The notes under the pieces are model-generated. The model was not told the origin of the DNA. It saw only the letters and a program-made list of their open reading frames with translations, and searched no databases. Below are positions 44,324 through 51,935 of a stretch of 64,000 bases of DNA, in pieces (positions within the stretch are counted from its first letter, which is position 1; each line of letters begins with the position of its first letter). The stretch comes from Paraburkholderia phenazinium. Its GTDB lineage: Bacteria > Pseudomonadota > Gammaproteobacteria > Burkholderiales > Burkholderiaceae. The DNA is taken from NCBI RefSeq assembly GCF_900141745.1, contig NZ_FSRM01000002.1:2480001-2544000 (forward strand), read 5' to 3'. The position numbers and the translations under genes are program-made.

Positions 44324-46786
44324 TCAATCCTTCAGGCGGCGCGCGGCGATCGAGCGCAGCGCACGGTAGAACAGCGCGGCGATGATCAGCGCGGCGAGGA
44401 CGCCGCCGAGTAGCAGCAGGAGCGGGTGCGACGACAGCGCCCAGCGCATATATTCCTGCGGCGACAGATGGCCGATGTAGTAAGCCACGCCGTTCGAGGT
44501 GATCGTGACGCTGCGGCCATGGATCACGGCCATCGCGCCCTGGATCTGCGGCAACACGTCGGCGTCGAGCAGGGCCGAGCTCAGGTCCGCATCCGACTGG
44601 CCCGCGGCGCTGACAAACGCGACGGCGCTACGGTCCTTCTGCAACGGCGATTCGAAACCGGTCAGCAGGGCCGCGCCGTTCGAGCTGACGAGCGACAGGT
44701 CCGCGCGCGCCGGCGCGCGTTCCACGCCGCGTTCGCCATGCCACCAGTCTTCCAGCTTGAAGACGATGTCGGAGAGCTCGAACGTGCGCGAGTCGCCATC
44801 GCTCGAGAACGGCATCGATTTGGCCCAGCGCTGCAATAGCGGCTGACGGTCGGGAGAGCCGAAAATCAGCAGGTCCTTGTTGGCGTTCTGATCGACCTGG
44901 TCGGCGCTCGTGACGGTCACGCCCGTAGAGGGGTAGCCGGTCGAGGCACCCATGCGGCCCATCTCGAGCAGGTACAGGCTGTAGTCGCTCGAGTCGGCAT
45001 CGTTTGGCAGGACCACGGCGGTTTCGGAGAGGTCCGCCATCCGCGTGAACGGAAAGCCGCTGTTGGCGAACGCCGCCAGATCGGGCAACGCCATGTAATG
45101 CGGGAACGACGACAGGTCGATGCTCGAATTCGGATCGATCGAGCCCACCACGTTGTCGAGCAAGCGGCCGTGACATTCGCCGGTGTTCGGAATGTCGTAG
45201 TAGAAATGCAGCCGCAACTGTGCCCGCGGCGTCAGCAGCAGGGGCGGAATATAGACAGTGCGCCGCGCGTCAGCGGTCTTGTCCGGCAGGATGTTGTTGA
45301 AATAGTGGCCGAGCTCGAACACCGAGGCGGGTCGCGCCGGAATCGGCAGCGCCTGGACGAAACCGTCGTTGATGCTGATGTTCAGCGACGAGCGGTCCGG
45401 CGTCGGCCGCACGGTATAGCGGTAGCGCAAGTCGATCGGCGCGCCCTTGGTGTGCCACATGAACAGATCGGGCGGCACGCGCAGGTTGACGCGCACGGCG
45501 TCGGCATCGTAGCCGGAGACGGTCAGATCGCGGGCATCGGCCAGTTCGCCAAAACGCACCGGCCGGTTGGTGGGCAGCCAGTTCGGCGCGTCGTACGGAG
45601 CGCGTGGGGCGAGTTCGTTCAGTTGTGTGATCGTCGCGCTTTCTCCCGAGAGCACGCTCTGGCCGACACCGAGTGCTTTCGCGGCGGTTTTCAGTTCGGC
45701 TTCGTTACGCCCGAGCACCAGCAGCAGTTTGCCGCGCGCTGGAGCTTCGCGGTCCACCACCGCAATGGTCGGTCCGGAGATCGCGGGAATCGTCACGCCG
45801 GCGGGCCGTTGGTCGGCAGTGGCGAATATCACGGCATTGCCCGACAGCGGCACTTCGTCGACCTGGGCAGGGAACAGCGCGCCGCGATAGCCAGCCAGCG
45901 CACCGAACCACGACGCCACGATACCCGCCGCTTCCAGCGTTTCGTCGCCAGGCTTGGCCGGGAACACGAACGGCAGCTCGAGGCGCCGCACATCGCGGCG
46001 ATCGAAGAACGGCTGCGGCAGCGCTGCGAGATCCGGTTTGCTGGTGAGCGACGCGTAGGTCAGATCGAGCGAGCTCGCATTGCTGACGGTGGCCCACAGC
46101 GACGAGTTCGCCGGGTCCTCACACCGTTCGGTGTAGTGGCCGATCAGCTGCACGTTGAGGTGGTTGAACTCGGTGATGAAGCGCGGATCGATCGACACGT
46201 CGCGCGCCACGAGCAGGCCGGCCTGCTCGTGCGGCACCGGCAGCGTTGCCGCGACTTCGCCGTTGATCAGCACCTTCAGTTGCGAGATGCTCGGCAGCAG
46301 AGCCGGCGAGTAGCTGTAGATCAGATGCAGGATCGCGCCGGTCACCACTTCGTCGTTACGCACCGAGAAGGCGATACCGTTCTGGCCTTCGGTGCCGCGC
46401 AACTGCAGCGGATCGAGCGCGCCGAAGTCGGCAAAGGTGAGCGTCTGGCGACGTCCGCCCGATACCAGCGTGCCGGGTTCCGCGGTGGTCGGCGTCTTGA
46501 TGCCGAGCGCTTTCACCGAGGACGCCGCGAGCGCCGGAGTCGGCGTTGCCAGCGCGGGCTGGGTGATCGCATTCGGATCGAGCGGTACTGCGGCGCTTGG
46601 CGCGGGCACGTTCCCCACGCCAGTGGCGTCGGGCGTGCCGGGCGGCGCGGTGGCGCCATGCGGCGCACCGGCGACGAGCTCCGCAGCCGACGCCAGCGGC
46701 ACCGCGAACGCGGTCTGAAAAGCCAGCCATAAGGCAAGTCCGCGAACGAGGCGGCTAGAGCGCAAGCGCAATGCCCATCCTGTCAT
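44324..46786 (-). CDS. bcsB: Cellulose synthase regulatory subunit BcsB
   Basis: Periplasmic, membrane-anchored partner of BcsA that guides the nascent chain. I prefer the ATG at 46786: AAGGCGAG lies upstream and a signal peptide (MTGWALRLRSSRLVRGLALWL, to ASAAE) begins there; the frame also has an ATG at 46840, two bases after the bcsA stop. About 820 residues. The two carbohydrate-binding/flavodoxin-like repeats are visible (VFPAKPGDETLEAAGIVASW; RARFHYDIP-type segment near YDIPNTGECHGRLLDNVVGS), and one C-terminal membrane anchor (LLLLGGVLAALIIAALFYRA). An Ala/Pro-rich stretch follows the signal peptide. Confidence 0.94.
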   Translation of the reverse strand: MTGWALRLRSSRLVRGLALWLAFQTAFAVPLASAAELVAGAPHGATAPPGTPDATGVGNVPAPSAAVPLDPNAITQPALATPTPALAASSVKALGIKTPTTAEPGTLVSGGRRQTLTFADFGALDPLQLRGTEGQNGIAFSVRNDEVVTGAILHLIYSYSPALLPSISQLKVLINGEVAATLPVPHEQAGLLVARDVSIDPRFITEFNHLNVQLIGHYTERCEDPANSSLWATVSNASSLDLTYASLTSKPDLAALPQPFFDRRDVRRLELPFVFPAKPGDETLEAAGIVASWFGALAGYRGALFPAQVDEVPLSGNAVIFATADQRPAGVTIPAISGPTIAVVDREAPARGKLLLVLGRNEAELKTAAKALGVGQSVLSGESATITQLNELAPRAPYDAPNWLPTNRPVRFGELADARDLTVSGYDADAVRVNLRVPPDLFMWHTKGAPIDLRYRYTVRPTPDRSSLNISINDGFVQALPIPARPASVFELGHYFNNILPDKTADARRTVYIPPLLLTPRAQLRLHFYYDIPNTGECHGRLLDNVVGSIDPNSSIDLSSFPHYMALPDLAAFANSGFPFTRMADLSETAVVLPNDADSSDYSLYLLEMGRMGASTGYPSTGVTVTSADQVDQNANKDLLIFGSPDRQPLLQRWAKSMPFSSDGDSRTFELSDIVFKLEDWWHGERGVERAPARADLSLVSSNGAALLTGFESPLQKDRSAVAFVSAAGQSDADLSSALLDADVLPQIQGAMAVIHGRSVTITSNGVAYYIGHLSPQEYMRWALSSHPLLLLLGGVLAALIIAALFYRALRSIAARRLKD

Positions 46787-46843
46787 GCCGTGCTCGCCTT
46801 GCAAGTGTTGTTGGTATGTCCGCGCAATCCCATGGCCCATAAG

Positions 46844-49054
46844 TCAGTCTTTTTTCGTTTCCAGCTTTTTGACATCGATAGGGCGGCTACGCATCGAGCC
46901 GCGCAGATCTTCATAGAGGTGTTCGAACAGGCCGGCGATGCCGCGTACGCCGACCAGCAGGACGTGTGAGAGTCCGCGCAACGGGGTGTCCGTTGGACGG
47001 CCTTCGGCCCAGCCCATCCAGGCATCGGCGCGGGCGAACGTCGACTTCACGAACTCGTATTCCTGCTCGCGCGACATGGCATCGAAGCGCAAGCCGACCC
47101 GGCCGGGTGCCGTGAAGCCGACCGTGGCCGGGAACGCGTATTCCTCATCGCCGCGAAATAGCGACACGGTGACGCGCTCGTGCATCGGCACCTGGATGCC
47201 GTTCGGCAGCTCGACGCCGACGCCGCCTTCGGAGTAGTCGATGGTCTGGCAAGCCAGCGTGCGGCCGGTCGAAAATTTCAGCATCACCGGCATCTTCATG
47301 GCCACGCGGTGCACGGCGCGAATCTGCCGGCGCTCGCTTGCCGCGGCCACGCTCGCGCCCAGGATCAGCATGTTATAGCCGGTCCATCCCAGATTGAGCA
47401 CGGTGGTTTTGACTTCGCTGGACACGTCCCACCGCAGGTAGATATGCACGAGTCCGACGATAAAGCCGAGCAGGTTCAACAGCAGCAGGAACAGGTAGGG
47501 ACGCGAGATCGCCCAGTCGAAATAGTTCTTTTCGATCTGGCCGCCCTTGGCCGTCACGTTGAATTTGCCGAGCTTCGGGTTGATCAGTGCGAGCAGCGTC
47601 GGCGCGGTGATGTACGAGGCCAGCACCGATTCATAGACTTCCGCCCAGAACGAATGGCGGAACAGACGCTGCATGCGCGAGTTGGTGATACTCGCATGCA
47701 TCATGTGCGGCAGCGCGTAGATCGCGATCGTGCCGGCCGCGGCTTCGATCACGTGGGCGCCGAAGAACAGGAACGACAGCGGTGCAGTCAGGAACACGAG
47801 GCGCGGCACACCGTAGAAGAAGTGCATCATCGCGTTCAGGTAGCACAGCCGCTGGCCGATTTTCAGGCCTTTGCCGGTCAACGGATTGTCGATCCGGAAG
47901 ATCTGCGTCATGCCGCGCGCCCACCGGATCCGCTGGCCGATGTGGCCCGAGAGACTTTCTGTGGCGAGCCCCGCCGCCTGGGCAATCGCCAGATACGCGG
48001 TGGTGTAGCCGAGGCGGTGCAGCTTCAACGCAGTGTGCGCATCTTCCGTAACGGTCTCGACCGCGATGCCGCCGATCTCTTCCACCATCGAGCGGCGCAG
48101 CAACGCACACGAACCGCAGAAGAAGGTGGCGTTCCAGAGGTCGTTGCCGTCCTGCACGAGGCCGTAGAACAGTTCACCTTCGTTCGGCACCTTGCGGAAG
48201 GTGCCGAGGTTGCGCTCGAACGGGTCGGCCGAGAAGAAATGGTGCGGCGTCTGCAGCATCGACAGCAGCTTGTCGCGCAGGAACCAGCCGAGGCCGATCT
48301 GCAGGAACGAGCGGGTGGGGATGTGATCGCAGTCGAAGATCGCGAGGTACTCGCCGCTGGTGATCTTCAGTGCTTCGTTGATGTTGCCGGCCTTCGCGTG
48401 GCGGTTGTGCGTGCGGATCGTCCAGTGCACGCCGACTTCCTCGCAGAACGCCTTGAACTCCGGACGGCGGCCGTCGTCGAGCACGTGGATGGACAGCTTG
48501 TCGGCCGGGTAGTCGAGTGCGAGCGCTGCGTAGATGGTCGGTTTGACGACCGAGAGCGGCTCGTTGTACGTGGGAATGAACACGTCGACGGTCGGCCATG
48601 CGTTGCGGTCGGCCGGCAAGGGCATCGGCTCGCGCTTGAGCGGCCAGGCGGTCTGGAAGTAGCCGAGCATCATCACGATGGTCGAATAGACCTCGGCCGA
48701 TACCAGCAGCAGACCCCAGACGGCGTCGAGCGGATGCTCCCAGTAGGTGGTGGCCGTCAGCCGCCAGAACATATAGCGGCCTGACGCGACCACCGACAGC
48801 ATGATCATGACGAGCGTCGCATAGCGTCCCTGCAGTCGGCGAAACAGCAGCGCGCAGATAAAGCAGCAGGTCGCGAAGGTCAGTTGCTCGTAGAACGCCA
48901 GCGGCACGGTGAACACGAAGTACAGGATCACCAGCGCAAACAGCGTCAGGCAGACGGAGACGACCGTGCTGCCCCACAGGCGCGCGTCGACGATGCGCTC
49001 GAGCCGCGAAGGTGGCGCGGCGGTATCGATGCCCTCTGATTGCGGTGTGCTCAT
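46844..49054 (-). CDS. bcsA: Cellulose synthase catalytic subunit BcsA
   Basis: Processive UDP-glucose beta-1,4-glucosyltransferase in the inner membrane. The ATG at 49054 follows GAGGAG and overlaps the bcsQ stop (ATGA); the longer frame up to 49639 is not coding. About 736 residues, with eight or so TM helices. Family 2 glycosyltransferase motifs are all present: HVLDDGRRPEF (about 190), FDCDHIPTRSFL, TEDAHTALKLH (about 334) and QRIRWARGM (about 374). The C-terminal PilZ domain has RRQIRAVHR (RxxxR) and DYSEGGVGVEL (DxSxxG), so activity should need c-di-GMP, which the GGDEF-EAL protein nearby may control. Confidence 0.97.
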   Translation of the reverse strand: MSTPQSEGIDTAAPPSRLERIVDARLWGSTVVSVCLTLFALVILYFVFTVPLAFYEQLTFATCCFICALLFRRLQGRYATLVMIMLSVVASGRYMFWRLTATTYWEHPLDAVWGLLLVSAEVYSTIVMMLGYFQTAWPLKREPMPLPADRNAWPTVDVFIPTYNEPLSVVKPTIYAALALDYPADKLSIHVLDDGRRPEFKAFCEEVGVHWTIRTHNRHAKAGNINEALKITSGEYLAIFDCDHIPTRSFLQIGLGWFLRDKLLSMLQTPHHFFSADPFERNLGTFRKVPNEGELFYGLVQDGNDLWNATFFCGSCALLRRSMVEEIGGIAVETVTEDAHTALKLHRLGYTTAYLAIAQAAGLATESLSGHIGQRIRWARGMTQIFRIDNPLTGKGLKIGQRLCYLNAMMHFFYGVPRLVFLTAPLSFLFFGAHVIEAAAGTIAIYALPHMMHASITNSRMQRLFRHSFWAEVYESVLASYITAPTLLALINPKLGKFNVTAKGGQIEKNYFDWAISRPYLFLLLLNLLGFIVGLVHIYLRWDVSSEVKTTVLNLGWTGYNMLILGASVAAASERRQIRAVHRVAMKMPVMLKFSTGRTLACQTIDYSEGGVGVELPNGIQVPMHERVTVSLFRGDEEYAFPATVGFTAPGRVGLRFDAMSREQEYEFVKSTFARADAWMGWAEGRPTDTPLRGLSHVLLVGVRGIAGLFEHLYEDLRGSMRSRPIDVKKLETKKD

Positions 49055-49839
49055 GCAACACTCCTCGGCGAAACAGCGATCGCGTCGATTCGCGACATCA
49101 GCCACTGGCCGCAGGAGCGAAAATCGACGGCTGCCTGGCTGAGCGGATCGTAGTGAATCAGCGTGGTGTCGCAGGCAAGCGACTCGCTGACGCCTTCGTC
49201 CTGATGGATGACTCCAGGGAAGAGCTTGTCGCCGAGCAGATGGCGCAGCACCTTGAGGACGTCTTTGGTCAACTGGCGCGACTGGTCGACCTGATTGATC
49301 ACGTAGCCGACACCGCCGAACTCCGGACGCGGCGAGGCATAGGTTTCGATCATCCGCTCCATCTGCGGAATCGCCGCGTAGGAGGCGGCGTCCGCCAGCA
49401 CCACGTTCAGCGCGAAGGTCGCCGCGCACAGGGCTGTGCGCGTATACACCGACGAGCCTGGCGGTGTGTCGATGACGACGATGTCGGAGGCTTCGAGCCG
49501 TAGCGTGGCGAGCGCATGCGCGAGCCACAGCGGATCGTGATCGATGTGCGCTTCGAAGCGGCGGCGGTCGTCTTCGAGAACGGCGCCGTAGGGCAGCACC
49601 GTGACGCCATCGACGCCGTCGAACATGACGCTCTGCCACGCGTCGCCGCTAAGGGTGGCGCGCGAGAGGCCGTCGATGCTGTCGAGCGGCACACCGAAAT
49701 GCAGGCGCAGCGCGTTTTGCGGGTCGAGGTCGAGCGCGATCACACGCCGGCCACTGGTGGCGAGAACGGAAGCCAGGTTGGCAGCAAGGGTGGTCTTGCC
49801 GACCCCACCCTTCGCCGATACGACCGCAATGACTTTCAT
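49051..49839 (-). CDS. bcsQ: BcsQ, MinD/ParA-like ATPase of the cellulose operon
   Basis: Cytosolic ATPase that helps place or assemble the cellulose synthase. The start at 49839 makes a 4-nt overlap (ATGA) with the bcsP stop and begins MKVIAVVSAKGGVGKTTLAA, with the deviant Walker A KGGVGKT at about residues 10-16. About 262 residues. The Walker B-like VIDTPPGSSVYTRTAL is intact. A GTG at 49866 would add nine residues but has no ribosome site. bcsP-Q-A are joined by overlapping starts and stops. Confidence 0.93.
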   Translation of the reverse strand: MKVIAVVSAKGGVGKTTLAANLASVLATSGRRVIALDLDPQNALRLHFGVPLDSIDGLSRATLSGDAWQSVMFDGVDGVTVLPYGAVLEDDRRRFEAHIDHDPLWLAHALATLRLEASDIVVIDTPPGSSVYTRTALCAATFALNVVLADAASYAAIPQMERMIETYASPRPEFGGVGYVINQVDQSRQLTKDVLKVLRHLLGDKLFPGVIHQDEGVSESLACDTTLIHYDPLSQAAVDFRSCGQWLMSRIDAIAVSPRSVA

Positions 49840-50807
49840 GAGCGACGTGGGCCGTTGGTCAGCCACGAGTGAGGAGCAGGCGTTGCCGCGGCGGGTGCCT
49901 CGCCGCGCAAACGATCGAATACTGACGCGAGCGGTGCCGCTGTGTTTTGAGGCGCGGGTGTTGCGGTGGCTGAAGCCGGGTTGTGCGCGGCCGGCTTGAA
50001 CAGCTTGCCGAGGATCGACCCAGGCTGTGCTGTGGCGACTGCCGGGGCGGGTGTGGGTGCGGGTGCCGCTACAGCTGCGCGCGGCGTCCCGGCGGTAAAG
50101 CTGGACGAGGTGGTCGGGACGCGCGAGACACCGGCCCCCGCGAACTTTGCGGAAAACAGCGGGGCGGCGGGTGGTGCGAAGGCGCGCAGAGCGGGCGCAA
50201 CCGACGGTTGCGAGGGAACAGCATGCGCAGTGGCCGGAGCCACTACCGGCGGCACGTCGCCCATATGAGCGATAGAAGCAAAACCGGGAGCTGTCGATGC
50301 CACGACCGGCGGGATGGGTGGGACCGTCGGAATCGACGCAGCCGGTGCAACGGCCGCGGCCGCTGCTACCGGCGCGGCGGTCTGGCTTGCGGCGACCTGC
50401 GGATCGGCAACCTGCGGCAACGCCGAAAAGCGTTCTGCACCGCGCGGTCCGTCCGCTTTCACGACATTGGCAACCGGCGGAATGTTGCGACGATGCGGCC
50501 GCGCAAACAACGGCGCCTTGCTGCGCATCAGCGCCGGCCCGGTCAGCGGCGTGTCGGCGGAGACGGACGCCTCGGGCCTGTCGTCTGCAGCGGCCTGCGC
50601 CTGGGCGGCGTCGTCGGCCTGTTTCGAAGCGGCATCGCGCCGTTGCACGATCGCCGGAATCGACGGTTGCGTCAGATCCAGCGTGACGAGCAGCGGCCAG
50701 CGCGTGCGCGCCGTGCTGGCCTCGTTCTCGCGACCGATCTCCTGATAGTCGCCGGCATTCCCGCCGAAATGCCCGAAGAGGGTTTCGATATCGCTCGAAG
50801 GACTCAT
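49836..50807 (-). CDS. bcsP: BcsP, accessory protein of the cellulose operon
   Basis: Protein of 323 residues of the BcsP type found in beta-proteobacterial cellulose operons. A short conserved N-terminus (DIETLFGHFGGNAGDYQEIG, then TRWPLLVTLDLTQPS) is followed by about 200 residues that are almost only Ala, Pro, Val, Thr and Ser, i.e. disordered. A short end motif (SVFDRLRGEAPAA) closes it. The N-terminal motif recalls BcsR, but I cannot test this. It sits between bcsD and bcsQ, with a 92-bp gap to bcsD. No signal peptide, so cytosolic. Confidence 0.85.
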   Translation of the reverse strand: MSPSSDIETLFGHFGGNAGDYQEIGRENEASTARTRWPLLVTLDLTQPSIPAIVQRRDAASKQADDAAQAQAAADDRPEASVSADTPLTGPALMRSKAPLFARPHRRNIPPVANVVKADGPRGAERFSALPQVADPQVAASQTAAPVAAAAAVAPAASIPTVPPIPPVVASTAPGFASIAHMGDVPPVVAPATAHAVPSQPSVAPALRAFAPPAAPLFSAKFAGAGVSRVPTTSSSFTAGTPRAAVAAPAPTPAPAVATAQPGSILGKLFKPAAHNPASATATPAPQNTAAPLASVFDRLRGEAPAAATPAPHSWLTNGPRRS

Positions 50808-50898
50808 GTCGCCGCCATGTTGTTCATGTCTGTCTTGTCTTGCGTTGCCCGTTTCCGCTGGCCGTCACAGCCAGTAGAAGTCCATCCCCTGACTGGGC

Positions 50899-51354
50899 TC
50901 ATGCCGGCTGGCGGCCAAGCCTGAATTCGATCGTTGCGTGCTCATCGAACTCGCTCGCTTGCGCGACCGACAGACCCTCTGCACCGAGTGCGCTGAGCCA
51001 GGTCTGATAGACGCCTTCGAGGAAGGCGGGCGTCCAGCTGAGCGCGGCGGAGCCGAAAGCATGCAACGGCGCGCACGAGTGAGCGATGCGCAGGTAATCC
51101 GGTTCGTCGGAAAGATCCACGTAACCCCAATCCGCTTCCTGCCAGCGTGCGTTGAATGCCTCGGCGAGATCGGCAGTCGAGCCGCAGGGCGGCAAGGGAT
51201 GCGCCGCTGCAAAACGGCAACCGACGCGATACATCAACTGACGCAGTTCGCCTTGCCCGATCTGCGCTTCGAACTCTTCTGCCAATGCAGTGAGCAAGCC
51301 GCGCCATTGAGGGGAGATCTGGCGGTCGAGCAGGTAGTCGAGAATAGGGACCAT
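50899..51354 (-). CDS. bcsD: Cellulose synthase subunit BcsD
   Basis: Periplasmic octameric ring component that packs glucan chains, so its presence classes this as a type I-like operon able to make ordered cellulose. 151 residues, normal for BcsD (about 155). It matches the family in pattern: LTALAEEFEAQIGQGELRQL, YRVGCRFAAAHPLPPCGSTA, EADWGYVDLSDEPDYLRIAH and FLEGVYQTWLSALGA. First gene of the operon, so the promoter should lie between it and the divergent GGDEF-EAL gene. Confidence 0.88.
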   Translation of the reverse strand: MVPILDYLLDRQISPQWRGLLTALAEEFEAQIGQGELRQLMYRVGCRFAAAHPLPPCGSTADLAEAFNARWQEADWGYVDLSDEPDYLRIAHSCAPLHAFGSAALSWTPAFLEGVYQTWLSALGAEGLSVAQASEFDEHATIEFRLGRQPA

Positions 51355-51935
51355 GTTTTCCGAAAAGGATGACCGTCTGCTGTTTATCCGTCGTTAAAAC
51401 GGGTGTCTGAATCCGGACATCTGAAAGTGATTTTTGGTAAGGCGTGCGTGGCACGTGCGACGGTTGTTTTTACCTGTGCTGCGTGCTGTATGTTGATCGG
51501 CGCCCCTTTATCGGCAGTCTACTTAAGAGATAAATATTTCGCTACCACCGTCCGGCGTGAAGTTATATGGCCTTGCGCACACTGCGCATTAACAGAAGCA
51601 AACTTTGCGCGAATTTTTTTCCGATCCGTTACGCATTAAGGCGTACAAGGCGAGGACCAAAACGCACGACCTCGAATTGAAACGGTTTGAGCCCGTTGAT
51701 CGACGCATAGGACTGTTGTGCGGTTGCATCATTGACGCACCTGCCGCGCCGCGAATAAGTGCTCTGCTAGCCGACGCTTTGCTTGCGGTAAGAGTGACCT
51801 GCGCGCCGCCCAGCGGCGTGGCTCGAGCGGCGTCGCTCGCCGCGGAAATTTGTTTTTGATGAGGGCATTAATATTTGTCAGACATATGCCGTTAACCAGC
51901 GGCAGAGTGACGGAACCAGGCTGACTTCTATCAAC
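51355..51935. other. Divergent promoter region, bcs operon and GGDEF-EAL gene
   Basis: About 580 bp, richer in A/T than the coding DNA, between bcsD (minus) and the GGDEF-EAL gene (plus). It must hold both promoters. A/T stretches at about 51520-51560 and 51600-51640 are candidates. I see no clear sigma-54 box; the TGGCACG at about 51448 has no matching -12 element. The frame at 51605-51859 has no ribosome site and looks non-coding. Confidence 0.45.

Noticed and set aside
49055..49639. Extension of the bcsA frame into bcsQ
   Set aside because: Arg/Ala-rich noise; the start at 49054 has GAGGAG and overlaps the bcsQ stop in the usual way.
51440..51470. Sigma-54 promoter before the bcs genes
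   Set aside because: TGGCACG is present at about 51448, but no GC element at the right distance follows.
51605..51859. 84-codon frame in the bcs / GGDEF-EAL intergenic region
   Set aside because: No ribosome site, no recognisable pattern, and it lies in promoter DNA.
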